DNA from: Bacillota bacterium
GTDB taxonomy: Bacteria > Bacillota > Clostridia > Acetivibrionales > DSM-1351
Length of the DNA stretch: 64,000 bases
Assembly (NCBI GenBank): GCA_023439045.1
Contig: JAEXOY010000019.1
Location: forward strand, 1 to 64,000
Direction: 5' to 3'
Of this stretch, positions 49,493 through 59,473 are shown piece after piece. The first letter of the stretch is position 1. Each line of letters begins with the position of its first letter. Both the position numbers and the translations under genes were made by a program. The notes beneath the pieces were generated by a model that saw only the letters and a list, made by a program, of their open reading frames with translations, searched no databases and had not been told where the DNA came from.

Positions 49493-49537
49493 AAAACACT
49501 GGCAGAATTAGCTTTTATTAGTTCGGCCAGTGTTTTT
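49493..49537 (+). terminator. Terminator after sigK
   Basis: AAAACACTGGC (49493-49503) pairs with GCCAGTGTTTT (49526-49536), with a long loop and a T5 run, 8 bp after the sigK stop. Confidence 0.75.
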
Positions 49538-49597
49538 ATATGCCTAAAAATGGGTATTATATACCATAAGTTCTATAGGGGGTGAATTTTAGCTAAT

Positions 49598-51838
49598 ATG
49601 GAAAAACAAAACTTTAAAATAGAAGGGATGACTTGCGCTGCTTGTTCTGCAAGAGTTGAAAAGGTTGTTAATAAACTGGAGGGGATATCCAGCGCAGTTG
49701 TAAATTTGACTACTGAACGAATGTCGGTAGAGTATGATGAACAGAAATTGAATATTGAGGATATCGGTAAGGCGGTAGAACGAGCGGGATATGGATGGAG
49801 CGTTATTACTAAGAATCAGCCCAATGATGCGGACAAGCTAAAAAAGCAAAAGGAGATTAGGACACTGTTCATAAAGTTTGCTGTTGCTGCATTCTTCACT
49901 ATTCCACTGCTTTATCTTTCAATGGGACCCATGATTACCTGGTTTAATGTGCCGGTACCCTCGTTTGTAAATCCGGATGTCAATCCTCTAAATTTTGCCT
50001 TTGCCCAGATTTGTCTTACTATCCCGGTGCTTGTTGCGGGCTATAGATTTTACTATGTAGGATTCAGGGCAATACTTATGAGAAGCCCAAACATGGATAG
50101 TCTTATAGCTATGGGAACTTCAGCTGCTGTACTATATGGTATATATTCTGTGTATCAGATTACACGGGGGGATCACCATTTTGTTCACAGCTTATACTTT
50201 GAAACAGCAGGCGTAATTATAACACTGATACTTCTAGGAAAATCCTTTGAAGCTTTATCAAAGGGGAAAACATCAGAGGCCATAAAAAATTTAATGGGGC
50301 TAGCCCCAAAGACTGCGCTAGTAATAAGGAACAATACCGAAGTAGAGCTGCCTATTGAAGAGGTTGTACCAGGAGATATAATAATTGTAAAACCAGGCCA
50401 GAAGATACCCGTTGATGGCATTGTGCTAGAAGGAGATACTGCTGTTGACGAATCAATGCTCACTGGGGAGAGTATACCGGTTGATAAAAAAAATGGGGAT
50501 AATATTTATGCAGCCAGCATTAACAAGAATGGTACAGTTACTTTTAGGGCAACAAAAGTAGGCGCGGATACTGCGCTGTCCCAGATAATTAAGCTGGTAG
50601 AGGATGCACAGACAAGTAAGGCTCCCATTGCAAAAATGGCCGATATTGTATCGGGCTATTTCGTACCCATTGTTTTTGGCATAGCAGCTCTAGCTTTTAT
50701 TTCGTGGATGATTGCAGGAAAGGGAGTAGAGTTTTCTTTGACAATATTTATTTCAGTGCTTGTTATTGCATGTCCATGTGCTTTGGGTCTTGCAACTCCA
50801 ACAGCAATCATGGTTGGAACCGGGAAGGGTGCTGAAAATGGCATTCTCATAAAAGGAGGAGAAGCACTGGAAATAACTCATAAAATTGATACTGTTATCT
50901 TTGATAAGACCGGGACTATAACTGAAGGAAAGCCACAGGTTACTGAGATTCATTCTGTCGAAGGTATAGATGAATTAGAAGTATTAAAGCTAGCTGCAGC
51001 GGTAGAAAAAAAGAGCGAACATCCGTTGGGGGAGGCTATTGTAAGAAGAGCTATGGAGCAAAATATAGATTTACAAAGGGTTGATAACTTTATAGCTAAT
51101 ACTGGAAAAGGCGTAAGGGCAAAATTTGAAAACGTTGAAGTATTGGTTGGGAACAGTAGATTTATTGAAGAAGAGCAAATTGATACAAGTAAAATGAGAG
51201 AAATTGCTTCAAGCTTAGCTAAACAGGGAAAGACACCGATGTATGTTGCGATAGACGGTAGTTTGGCTGGAATTATTGCAGTATCTGACGTTGTTAAATC
51301 AACGAGTAAATCAGCCATTAAGGCTTTGAAGGATATGAATATCCAAGTAGTGATGATAACCGGAGATAGCAAGGCTACAGCAGCTTCTATTGCTGGGCAG
51401 GTTGAAATAGAACAAGTACTAGCAGAGGTATTGCCGAAAGACAAAGCTAACGAAGTGGCTCGCTTACAAAAACAAAACAGAAGGGTACTTATGGTAGGAG
51501 ATGGAATAAATGATGCTCCTGCGCTCGCTCAGGCAGACATAGGAATGGCAATCGGCTCAGGCACTGATGTTGCTATGGAGTCAGCAGACATTGTTCTCAT
51601 GCACTCAGACCTTATGGACGTCGTAAAAGCAATTAGGCTCTCTAAAAGCACAATCAGGAATATTAAGCAAAATTTATTCTGGGCATTTGCCTATAATGTT
51701 GCTGGTATACCTGTTGCAGCGGGAGTGCTCTATCTTTTGGGAGGACCTTTACTCAATCCTGTATTTGCAGCAGCAGCTATGTCACTAAGCTCAATATCTG
51801 TTTTACTCAATGCTTTAAGACTAAAGCGTTTTAAATAA
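49598..51838 (+). CDS. copA: Copper-translocating P1B-type ATPase (746 aa)
   Basis: One N-terminal heavy-metal-associated domain with GMTCAACSARVEKV (Cys-x-x-Cys at about 14-17). Transmembrane CPC motif ACPCALGLATP (about 391-401), phosphorylation loop FDKTGTITEGKP, the SEHPLG of P1B ATPases, and hinge GDGINDAPAL are all intact. CPC plus the M7/M8 residues (NxxY, MxxSS at the C-terminus) indicate Cu(I) export. Length is typical of a single-HMA CopA. It lies alone after the sigK terminator; no copper regulator or chaperone is adjacent. Confidence 0.92.
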   Translation: MEKQNFKIEGMTCAACSARVEKVVNKLEGISSAVVNLTTERMSVEYDEQKLNIEDIGKAVERAGYGWSVITKNQPNDADKLKKQKEIRTLFIKFAVAAFFTIPLLYLSMGPMITWFNVPVPSFVNPDVNPLNFAFAQICLTIPVLVAGYRFYYVGFRAILMRSPNMDSLIAMGTSAAVLYGIYSVYQITRGDHHFVHSLYFETAGVIITLILLGKSFEALSKGKTSEAIKNLMGLAPKTALVIRNNTEVELPIEEVVPGDIIIVKPGQKIPVDGIVLEGDTAVDESMLTGESIPVDKKNGDNIYAASINKNGTVTFRATKVGADTALSQIIKLVEDAQTSKAPIAKMADIVSGYFVPIVFGIAALAFISWMIAGKGVEFSLTIFISVLVIACPCALGLATPTAIMVGTGKGAENGILIKGGEALEITHKIDTVIFDKTGTITEGKPQVTEIHSVEGIDELEVLKLAAAVEKKSEHPLGEAIVRRAMEQNIDLQRVDNFIANTGKGVRAKFENVEVLVGNSRFIEEEQIDTSKMREIASSLAKQGKTPMYVAIDGSLAGIIAVSDVVKSTSKSAIKALKDMNIQVVMITGDSKATAASIAGQVEIEQVLAEVLPKDKANEVARLQKQNRRVLMVGDGINDAPALAQADIGMAIGSGTDVAMESADIVLMHSDLMDVVKAIRLSKSTIRNIKQNLFWAFAYNVAGIPVAAGVLYLLGGPLLNPVFAAAAMSLSSISVLLNALRLKRFK

Positions 51839-51841
51839 AAG

Positions 51842-51876
51842 TTCTCGAGGTAGTATTTACCTTGAGAATTTTTTTG
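51842..51876 (+). terminator. Terminator after the copper ATPase gene
   Basis: TTCTCGAGGTA (51842-51852) pairs with TACCTTGAGAA (51858-51868) with one mismatch and is followed by T7. Confidence 0.8.
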
Positions 51877-52020
51877 TATTTGTGGTAAAATAATTAAATC
51901 TAGAAGATCTAATAGATTTGACTATAGATATATATAGATTTTAAGACAAAAAATATAAAAAAATTATATATTATTGTAAAAACAAATAATTAATCAAAAG
52001 ATGAACTAGTAGAGGGAACC

Positions 52021-53667
52021 ATGGATAAAAAAATTTATGTAATGGGTCATAAGAACCCAGATACCGATTCTATTTGTTCTGCAATCTCATATGCGGAATT
52101 AAAAAACAGGCAGGGAATAGGTGCTGTACCTGTTAGACTTGGTGAGCTAAATAGGGAAACCGAGTTTGTTCTCAAGTATTTTAATGTAGAAACTCCTATG
52201 CTTCTACATACCATAAAAACACAGGTTGAAGACCTGAATATGGATGTTGTAAGCCCAGTAACTGAAGATATTTCAATCAAAACAGTTTGGACCATTATGA
52301 AAAGGGACAATATAAAGGCACTTCCCGTCGTAGATCAAAATGATAATATTATTGGTATTGTAACGTTGTCTGACATTACAGGGAAGTACATGGACGCGTG
52401 GGAGAATAATTTGATTGTATCTAGCCGTACACCATTAAAAAACCTGATTGAAACTCTCAATGCAGAACTTCTTACGGGAAATCATGAGGATTTCGATACA
52501 ACGGGTAAAGTGGTAATAGCTACGCAGTCACCTCAGGACCTTCCTCAGTATGTTGAACAAGGCGATATAGTAATAGCTGGAAATAATTCTGACAATCTAT
52601 TTGCCGCAATTGAGCTTGGTGCTAACTGCTTGATAATTTCCTGTGGTGGCGAAACCAATCCAAAGATTATTGAGGCTGCAAAAGAGAAAAAATGTATTGT
52701 TTTAAAAACAATGACAGATACTTTTACTACTTCAAGACTAATAAATCAAAGTATCCCTGTAGGCTTTACTATGAGCAGCAAAAACCTGATTTATTTTAAT
52801 GTTGATGATTTCGTGGATGATATTAAGGATAAAATGCTTCAAACCAGATATAGAAGTTACCCTGTACTTGATAATAGTGGTAAGGTCAAGGGTATGATTT
52901 CAAGATATCACCTCATATCTCAAAATAGAAAAAAGATAATTCTATTAGACCACAATGAGAAGTCCCAAACAATTAATGGAGTGGAGCAGGCCGATATCTT
53001 AGAGATTATTGACCACCACAGGGTAGGGGACATTCAGACGGTAAAGCCTGTTATATTTAGAAATGAGACTGTAGGGTGCACTGCAACTATTATTGCTAGC
53101 ATATACTATGAGAATGGTATGCGTCCTTCCAAACAAATTGCAGGCTTGCTGTGTGCAGCTATTATATCTGATACAATGAATTTCAAGTCTCCAACCAAAA
53201 CTTTGAAAGACGTACAGATGGCAGAAAGGCTTTCACAGATAGCTGATATAAATATTCCTGAGTTCGCCCGTGAAATGTTTAAGGCAGGCTCCTCTATTGT
53301 CGGTATGAGTGAGAAGGATATATTGTATAATGACTTTAAGGATTATTACCTTGATAAGTTTAAGGTTGGAATAGGACAGATAAATACTATTGCTCATACT
53401 GCTGATGAAGATAGCATGAAAGAAATCAAACAAAAACTTTTGGAATATATGGAACAAAAATGTGAGCAGAAGTCTTATAGTCTTTTAATGCTAATGCTGA
53501 CGGATATTTTCAATGAATGCACTGAGGTACTGTATGTTGGTTCAGAAAGATGGATTTTGAGTAAGGCGTTTAATGTGAGCGCAGATGAGAATACAGCATT
53601 TATGCCTGGAATGGTATCTAGAAAGCAGCAGATTGTACCTAGACTTGCGGTTGCATTGCAGCAATAG
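52021..53667 (+). CDS. ppaC: Manganese-dependent inorganic pyrophosphatase with CBS and DRTGG domains (548 aa)
   Basis: A family II pyrophosphatase: GHKNPDTDSICSAIS at the N-terminus binds the metals, and the DHH motif IIDHHRVGD is at about 328-336. Between them lies a regulatory insert (about 70-290) with two CBS-type segments (ITGKYMDAW, and LQTRYRSYPVLDNSGKVKG) flanking a DRTGG domain. The C-terminal DHHA2 part reads YVGSERW near 507. This CBS-bearing, nucleotide-regulated form is common in clostridia. It hydrolyses pyrophosphate in the cytoplasm. ATG 52021 was used; GGGAACC is a weak site. Confidence 0.9.
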   Translation: MDKKIYVMGHKNPDTDSICSAISYAELKNRQGIGAVPVRLGELNRETEFVLKYFNVETPMLLHTIKTQVEDLNMDVVSPVTEDISIKTVWTIMKRDNIKALPVVDQNDNIIGIVTLSDITGKYMDAWENNLIVSSRTPLKNLIETLNAELLTGNHEDFDTTGKVVIATQSPQDLPQYVEQGDIVIAGNNSDNLFAAIELGANCLIISCGGETNPKIIEAAKEKKCIVLKTMTDTFTTSRLINQSIPVGFTMSSKNLIYFNVDDFVDDIKDKMLQTRYRSYPVLDNSGKVKGMISRYHLISQNRKKIILLDHNEKSQTINGVEQADILEIIDHHRVGDIQTVKPVIFRNETVGCTATIIASIYYENGMRPSKQIAGLLCAAIISDTMNFKSPTKTLKDVQMAERLSQIADINIPEFAREMFKAGSSIVGMSEKDILYNDFKDYYLDKFKVGIGQINTIAHTADEDSMKEIKQKLLEYMEQKCEQKSYSLLMLMLTDIFNECTEVLYVGSERWILSKAFNVSADENTAFMPGMVSRKQQIVPRLAVALQQ

Positions 53668-53770
53668 ACTATATAGGCTATACGTTGCATTATTTATATA
53701 CCTACACATAAGGCATAAGCTGATGGCATATGTTGAGCAATGAATTTTAAAAATATAGTTAATCACATAG

Positions 53771-53801
53771 AAAACGGGGTGACCTTGTCACCCCGTTTTT
53801 T
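53771..53801. terminator. Bidirectional terminator between ppaC and clpB
   Basis: AAAACGGGGTGAC-CTT-GTCACCCCGTTTT is a 13-bp perfect stem with A and T tracts on both ends, serving both convergent genes. Confidence 0.9.
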
Positions 53802-53813
53802 AACTATTTATCA

Positions 53814-56405
53814 CTACTGTGCTTTAACTACAAGTCCACCATCTACAGCATCAATGAGTACGGTCTTTCCATCATAGACCTCACCCTTAATAATTCTTCT
53901 GCCTATTTCAGTTTCAACAAACTTTTGTATAAATCTCTTTACTGGTCGTGCACCAAACTCAGGTGTATATGACTTGTCAGCAATATACTGTTTTGCACCT
54001 TCAGTAACATTGAGGTTTATTTTTCTATCATCAAGCCTTTTTCTGATATCGTCTAGAGACAAATCAATAATTCTCACGATTTCTTCTTTGCGAAGAGGCT
54101 TGAATAGTACAATTTCATCTATTCTGTTTATAAATTCAGGTCTGAAATGCTGCTTTAAATCTGCCATTACAGCATTTTCAGTAGAAAAATCAATGTCACC
54201 AGTCTTGTTGATACCTGCTAAAAGTCTTTGGCTTCCAATATTTGAAGTCATTATAATAACAGTGTTCTTAAAGTCAACTGTTCTTCCTTGACTGTCAGTA
54301 AGTCGACCATCGTCCAATAATTGAAGTAATACATTGAAAACCTCGGGATGTGCCTTTTCTATTTCGTCAAACAATATTACACAATAAGGCTTTCTTCTGA
54401 CTGCCTCAGTAAGCTGTCCACCTTCTTCATAGCCAACATATCCTGGAGGGGCACCTATAAGCCTTGCAACAGCATGCTTTTCCATATATTCTGACATATC
54501 AATTCTAACAACGTTTTCTTCACTATCAAACAGTGCTTGAGATAAAGCCTTTGCCAGCTCGGTTTTACCAACGCCTGTTGGGCCCAAGAAGATAAAGGAG
54601 CCAATTGGTTTTCTCATATCCTTAAGACCTGAACGTGCACGAATTACAGCATCACATACCGCGTTTACAGCTTCATCCTGTCCGATTACTCTATTGTGTA
54701 ATGTGCTGTCAAGATTGAGTAGCTTATCGCGTTCGTTTTCTACAAGCCTTGTAACAGGTATACCTGTCCAACGAGAAACTATCTCGGAAATTTCTTCTTC
54801 GGTTACTTCTTCTTTTAGATAGCGAATATCAATGCTTTTCTTTCTTTCTTTTTCTTGTTCTAGCTGTTTTTTTAGTTCGGGAAGCTGACCATGCTGTAGA
54901 ACTGCAAGCTTTTCAAGGTCATATTTTCTCTCAGCTTCTTCGATCTGATGTTTTACGTCTTCAATCTGAAGTTTTATTTCTTTTTCACGCTTAATGTTTT
55001 CTTTCTCCATCTCCCATTGAGCCTTCATATGTTCAGAGCTTTCTTTAAGTGAAGTTAGCTCCTGCATAATCTTACCCAATCTTTCAAGAGAAGCACTATC
55101 TTCCTCCTTTTTGAGAGCTTGCTTTTCTATTTCTAATAGCATAATTCTTCGTGAAATCTCGTCAAGCTCTGTAGGCATGCTGTCTATCTCAGTTCTAATC
55201 ATAGCAGCAGCTTCATCCATTAGGTCGATTGCCTTATCCGGCAAAAATCTATCACTGATGTAGCGATTTGAAAGTACTGCACAAGATACTATTGCGTTAT
55301 CAGTAATTCTTACACCATGATGAATCTCAAACTTTTCTTTAAGTCCCCTTAGTATTGAGATAGTATCCTCAACAGTTGGCTGGTCTACCATAATGGTTTG
55401 GAAACGTCTTTCAAGAGCAGCATCCTTTTCAATATATTTCTTGTATTCGTCCAGTGTGGTTGCTCCGATACAATGCAACTCACCTCTAGCTAATTTGGGC
55501 TTGAGCAGATTGCCTGCATCCATCGCGCCTTCGGCTTTACCAGCACCCACTATATTGTGCAGCTCATCAATAAACAGAATAATTCTGCCATTTGAGTTTT
55601 CTACATCAGTTAGTACTGCTTTAAGCCTTTCCTCAAACTCTCCTCTATACTTTGCTCCTGCAATAAGAGAACCCATATCCAGTGCAAAGATTGTTTTGTC
55701 CTTTAAGCCCTCAGGGACATCTCCACTCAAAATTCTTTGTGCAAGTCCTTCAACAACAGCTGTTTTACCTACACCAGGTTCTCCTATTAGAACAGGATTG
55801 TTTTTTGTTCTTCGGGATAAAATACGGATAGCTCTTCTAATCTCAGAGTCTCTACCAATAACGGGGTCAAGCTTTCCAAGCCTTGCAAGCTCGACAAGGT
55901 CTCTACCAAAACGCTTGAGAGAGTCATAGGTTTCCTCGGGGTTTTTGGAGGTAATCCTCTGATTGCTTCTCACTTTCTGAAGTGCCTCCATAAACTTTTC
56001 AAGGGTAATACCATGCTTTTTAAATATATCAGTTGAAGGTGTTTTTCTTTCTTTAATTAGTGAAATAAAAATATGCTCCACACCTACATAATCATCCTTA
56101 AACTTCTTTGCTTCATCTTCTGCGGATAATACAATCTCATTAAATCTGCGAGTAGCATATAAATCGGAGGCACCGCTGCCATACACCTTGGGTACCTTTG
56201 CAAGCTCATTTTCAACGTCCTTCTGATATAAGGGGAGATTAATTCCCATATAGGCTAATAGCTTTGGAATAAGCCCATCTTCCTGAATGATGGCAGAGTA
56301 GTGTATGTGCTCTCCATCAACCTGCTGATGCCCCATTCTAACAGCGATATCCTGTGTTGTTGCAAGCACCATTTGCGCTTTCTCAGTAAACTTCTCTAAA
56401 TTCAT
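53814..56405 (-). CDS. clpB: ATP-dependent disaggregase ClpB (863 aa)
   Basis: A hexameric Hsp100 chaperone that reactivates aggregated proteins with DnaK. Clp repeats lie at the N-terminus (about 1-145). The first AAA+ domain has Walker A GEPGVGKTAVVEG (about 206) and sensor sequences. The M-domain coiled coil spans about 410-530, which distinguishes ClpB from ClpA/C/E. The second AAA+ domain has GPTGVGKTELAKAL (about 602). ATG 56405 was chosen over 56414, which lacks spacing from the GAAAGGA site. A CtsR-type operator upstream suggests heat-shock repression. Confidence 0.95.
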   Translation of the reverse strand: MNLEKFTEKAQMVLATTQDIAVRMGHQQVDGEHIHYSAIIQEDGLIPKLLAYMGINLPLYQKDVENELAKVPKVYGSGASDLYATRRFNEIVLSAEDEAKKFKDDYVGVEHIFISLIKERKTPSTDIFKKHGITLEKFMEALQKVRSNQRITSKNPEETYDSLKRFGRDLVELARLGKLDPVIGRDSEIRRAIRILSRRTKNNPVLIGEPGVGKTAVVEGLAQRILSGDVPEGLKDKTIFALDMGSLIAGAKYRGEFEERLKAVLTDVENSNGRIILFIDELHNIVGAGKAEGAMDAGNLLKPKLARGELHCIGATTLDEYKKYIEKDAALERRFQTIMVDQPTVEDTISILRGLKEKFEIHHGVRITDNAIVSCAVLSNRYISDRFLPDKAIDLMDEAAAMIRTEIDSMPTELDEISRRIMLLEIEKQALKKEEDSASLERLGKIMQELTSLKESSEHMKAQWEMEKENIKREKEIKLQIEDVKHQIEEAERKYDLEKLAVLQHGQLPELKKQLEQEKERKKSIDIRYLKEEVTEEEISEIVSRWTGIPVTRLVENERDKLLNLDSTLHNRVIGQDEAVNAVCDAVIRARSGLKDMRKPIGSFIFLGPTGVGKTELAKALSQALFDSEENVVRIDMSEYMEKHAVARLIGAPPGYVGYEEGGQLTEAVRRKPYCVILFDEIEKAHPEVFNVLLQLLDDGRLTDSQGRTVDFKNTVIIMTSNIGSQRLLAGINKTGDIDFSTENAVMADLKQHFRPEFINRIDEIVLFKPLRKEEIVRIIDLSLDDIRKRLDDRKINLNVTEGAKQYIADKSYTPEFGARPVKRFIQKFVETEIGRRIIKGEVYDGKTVLIDAVDGGLVVKAQ

Positions 56406-56942
56406 TTCTACCATCCTTTCATATATATCAATTATTATTTACTATACGGTTCTATTTCTATTGTTTTAAAGTATTGTTTAGTGTCTTTGACTTTCTTTGA
56501 CCTTAAAGGTCTAAAAAAAGAAAATGGATAACCACTTTTTCTTAAAGGTATTAAATCAGAACTCAGAGTATCTGACTTTATCTGACCTTAAAAACATAAT
56601 ACTAAAAATTAGCACAAGAGGCAATATCCAATATTGATTAAAGGTACCAAGTATGACGAGTTTTTTACAATTATCTTGATATTGCTTTAATTATCATTAG
56701 ATTATCTCTTGCACAATTAATAGAGTATATGAATTCCCCAAAAATTCTGTTCATACAATTTTAGAAGTTTCCTAGTTTATATAAATAAAATATTCTATTT
56801 TGAAATTTCATAAAGAGGGTAAATAATAATAGACATGTTTAATAACTAGAATGAGTTGCATAAATAGTTATGTAGACAGTTGTAACATAGTCGAAAAATA
56901 TAGTATTATTGTATATATAAATAATTTTTGTTGGAGGGTAAT
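56406..56942. other. Intergenic region between divergent clpB and the chemoreceptor
   Basis: It contains the clpB control region (CtsR site at 56486-56502; a diverged copy with GGTCAGA/AGTCAGA heptads lies near 56570-56590). The remainder is AT-rich and no gene is seen. The chemoreceptor ribosome site GGAGGG precedes 56943. Confidence 0.5.
56486..56502 (-). promoter_or_regulatory. CtsR operator of clpB
   Basis: On the minus strand it reads GGTCAAA-GAA-AGTCAAA, an exact fit to the CtsR heptad direct repeat with 3-bp spacing (A/GGTCAAANANA/GGTCAAA). It sits about 80 bp upstream of the clpB start, where CtsR would repress the heat-shock gene. Confidence 0.85.
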
Positions 56943-58415
56943 ATGATTAGTTTTGGGAAGAAAAACTGCGGAGAAGCGTGTCAAATAATGGATTATGTTG
57001 AAAAACAATTACAAGGTGTAAAATTACCTAAGCCTGCTGTAGAATACGGTATACATAAAAACGTTTTGTCTTTATTCTCTAAATTTCTAGAAAATGAAGA
57101 AAAGATATCCCATCTTTCCGACAAAGCATTAATGGAAACAACAAAATTGAGTAGCTTTGATGTTGAAATGTCCTTTATTGCCAAAGAAATTAATGAGTTT
57201 GCTGAGGAAATGACAGAAGTAAGTGAATCTAATATGGCAATGGTACAACAAGTAACTGCAAGCATGGATCAGGTAAACGACTCGATCATCGCCCAGGAAA
57301 GGACACTGAGTACTATTACTGAGCAAGCTAATATTTTAATTGAACAAAACAACAATAGCCTTGAGCAATTAGGTAGCATTAATAAGCTCAGACAGGACGT
57401 TATACAAGATGCTGAGGATATGTCTAAAAAAATAAAAATACTTGTTGATTTAACTAACAAGGTTAATCAGATTGTTTATGGAGTTAGGCAAATTGCTGAA
57501 CAGACAAATCTATTGGCACTTAATGCTTCTATAGAGGCAGCACGTGCAGGAGAACATGGCAGGGGCTTTGCTGTGGTAGCAGACGAGATTAGAAATCTAG
57601 CAGACAACACCAAAAAAGAGTTAGCAGGAATGCTGAATTTTATGAAGGAAATACATACTGCTGCAAATGAAGGTCAGGAAAGTATGGCCAACACAATGCA
57701 ATCAACTTTGGATATGTCGGAAAAAATTGAAATAGTGAATAAGTCAATTGTTGATAACGTTCAAAATTTAGAAAATAGTGTCAAGAGTATTAATGAACTT
57801 TCTGCATCCATGCAGTATGTAACTGCAGCAACTGATGAGATAAATGCGGCTATGAAAACAGCGGCTGTAGAATCAGAACGTATGGCAATAATGAACAAGA
57901 GAATGGTTAGTGAATCCGCAACCGCCTCTAGTTCTGCTGCTAAAATCTCTGAAATTGACAACGCTTTTACTCAAATCACCAAGGGCTTGAATGCACTATT
58001 GCAAGGCGGCATACATGCTATGAGTAATGAAAAATTCATTGAAAATATAGAGTCGGCAAAGAAGGGGCACGCAACATGGCTGGACAAGCTTAAAAAAATG
58101 GCAGAGGATATGGATATTCAGCCGCTTCAGACAAATAGTAAGAAGTGTGCATTTGGACATTTTTATGAAGCAATTGATGTTACGAGTCCTTTGATCATTA
58201 ATGATTGGAAAGAGGTAAGCACTTACCACAGCTCATTCCATAGTCAAGGAGATATTGTAATTGAAGCAATAAGAAACAAGGATGTTATTGCTATAAAAGA
58301 AGGTCTTAATAAGGCAGAAATGTATTCTCAAAAAATATTCTCAATACTTGATGCTATTGAAGCAAAGGTTAGGTTAGCTACAAAGAATGGGGATCAAATA
58401 TTTAAAACTAAGTAA
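56943..58415 (+). CDS. Soluble methyl-accepting chemotaxis protein with CZB domain (490 aa)
   Basis: ATG 56943 has GGAGGG 6 bp upstream. No transmembrane segments are present, so it is cytoplasmic. The MCP signalling hairpin is centred on QIAEQTNLLALNASIEAARAG (about 183-203), with GRGFAVVADEIRNLA conserved next to it. Near the C-terminus a chemoreceptor zinc-binding (CZB) domain shows KKCAFGHFYEA (about 401-411) and TYHSSFHSQG (about 428-437). The missing ligand domain means it senses an internal cue, possibly zinc or redox state. Confidence 0.88.
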   Translation: MISFGKKNCGEACQIMDYVEKQLQGVKLPKPAVEYGIHKNVLSLFSKFLENEEKISHLSDKALMETTKLSSFDVEMSFIAKEINEFAEEMTEVSESNMAMVQQVTASMDQVNDSIIAQERTLSTITEQANILIEQNNNSLEQLGSINKLRQDVIQDAEDMSKKIKILVDLTNKVNQIVYGVRQIAEQTNLLALNASIEAARAGEHGRGFAVVADEIRNLADNTKKELAGMLNFMKEIHTAANEGQESMANTMQSTLDMSEKIEIVNKSIVDNVQNLENSVKSINELSASMQYVTAATDEINAAMKTAAVESERMAIMNKRMVSESATASSSAAKISEIDNAFTQITKGLNALLQGGIHAMSNEKFIENIESAKKGHATWLDKLKKMAEDMDIQPLQTNSKKCAFGHFYEAIDVTSPLIINDWKEVSTYHSSFHSQGDIVIEAIRNKDVIAIKEGLNKAEMYSQKIFSILDAIEAKVRLATKNGDQIFKTK

Positions 58416-58499
58416 AGAGAATACACTTTCTACATAATAAAGATTATATTCTACAGTTTATATGAGTATGTATTCTAAATGTATTATTTTTTAAAAATG

Positions 58500-58528
58500 T
58501 TGCACATTATTAAAAGGTATGTTATACT
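58500..58528 (+). promoter_or_regulatory. Promoter of the rpsB-tsf operon
   Basis: TTGCAC (58500-58505), 17-bp spacer, TATACT (58523-58528). The 107-bp leader to the rpsB start at 58635 carries no hairpin I can identify firmly; ribosomal protein leaders of this length sometimes bind S2. Confidence 0.75.
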
Positions 58529-58634
58529 AGCTAGCGGAAAAATACACACGCACTTTACTAGTTAAAGTGGTAACAAATCTTTAAGTTATTCATTTTTAAG
58601 TGCGGCGGTATTAACTTTAACGGAGGTGTTTAAT

Positions 58635-59378
58635 ATGTCAGTTATTTCAATGAAACAATTGTTGGAGGCAGGTGTTCACTTCGGTCACCAGACTAGAAGA
58701 TGGAACCCAAAGATGGCAGAATACATTTTTACAGAGCGTAATGGTATCTACATCATTGATCTTCAGAAGACAGTAAAAAAGGTTGAGGATGCTTACTACT
58801 TCGTAAGAGAAGTTGCAATGAATGGACAGGATGTTCTTTTCGTTGGTACAAAGAAGCAGGCTCAGGATTCAATCAAGGAAGAGGCTGAAAGAAGTGGTCA
58901 GTTCTTCGTAAACAACAGATGGTTGGGCGGTATGCTCACAAACTTCAAGACTATCAGAAAGAGAATTGAAAGACTCAATAGCTTAAACGCTATGGAAGCT
59001 GATGGAACATTTGAAGTACTTCCTAAGAAGGAAGTTATCAAGCTCAAGAAGGAAATGGCAGATCTTGAAAAGAACCTTGGCGGTATCAAGACTATGAAGA
59101 AGATTCCAGGAGCTATGTTCGTTGTTGACCCACGCAAAGAAAGAAACGCTATTCTAGAAGCTAGAAAGCTCGGTATACCAGTTGTAGCTATAGTTGATAC
59201 AAACTGTGACCCAGATGAGGTAGACTTCGTAATTCCTGGTAATGATGATGCTATCAGAGCTGTAAAGCTTATTGCAGCTAAAGTTGCAGATGCTATTATC
59301 GAAGGTCGTCAGGGGGAACAATTAGCTCCTGAAGCGGCTAATGAATCAGCTGAAGAAGTTGCTGAAGTAGCAGAGTAA
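58635..59378 (+). CDS. rpsB: 30S ribosomal protein S2 (247 aa)
   Basis: Start at 58635 (MSVISMKQLLEAGVHFGHQT) with CGGAGGTG upstream; a further in-frame ATG at 58626 lies inside that site. The sequence is standard S2, with NPKMAEYIFTERNGIYIIDL and RFFVNNRWLGGMLTNFKTI-like blocks, and ends in an acidic tail (NESAEEVAEVAE). It is the first gene of the rpsB-tsf pair. S2 binds the body of the small subunit with S1. Confidence 0.97.
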   Translation: MSVISMKQLLEAGVHFGHQTRRWNPKMAEYIFTERNGIYIIDLQKTVKKVEDAYYFVREVAMNGQDVLFVGTKKQAQDSIKEEAERSGQFFVNNRWLGGMLTNFKTIRKRIERLNSLNAMEADGTFEVLPKKEVIKLKKEMADLEKNLGGIKTMKKIPGAMFVVDPRKERNAILEARKLGIPVVAIVDTNCDPDEVDFVIPGNDDAIRAVKLIAAKVADAIIEGRQGEQLAPEAANESAEEVAEVAE

Positions 59379-59391
59379 TTTAAATTATTAT

Positions 59392-59419
59392 GGTCTTCAG
59401 TCCATACGGGCTGAAGACC
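59392..59419 (+). terminator. Hairpin in the rpsB-tsf spacer
   Basis: GGTCTTCAG (59392-59400) pairs with CTGAAGACC (59411-59419). There is no T-run, so it may attenuate rather than terminate, or mark an mRNA processing site between the two genes. Confidence 0.5.
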
Positions 59420-59473
59420 CTTAAATAAGTAAATAAACTATTTTCTATAAATATCGGTTTGGAGGATTAGGTC

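Noticed and set aside
53974..54291. Plus-strand frame overlapping the clpB 3' part
   Set aside because: Antisense shadow of the second AAA+ domain.
55393..55929. Long plus-strand frame inside clpB
   Set aside because: It is the antisense shadow of a well-conserved ClpB domain with no ribosome site.
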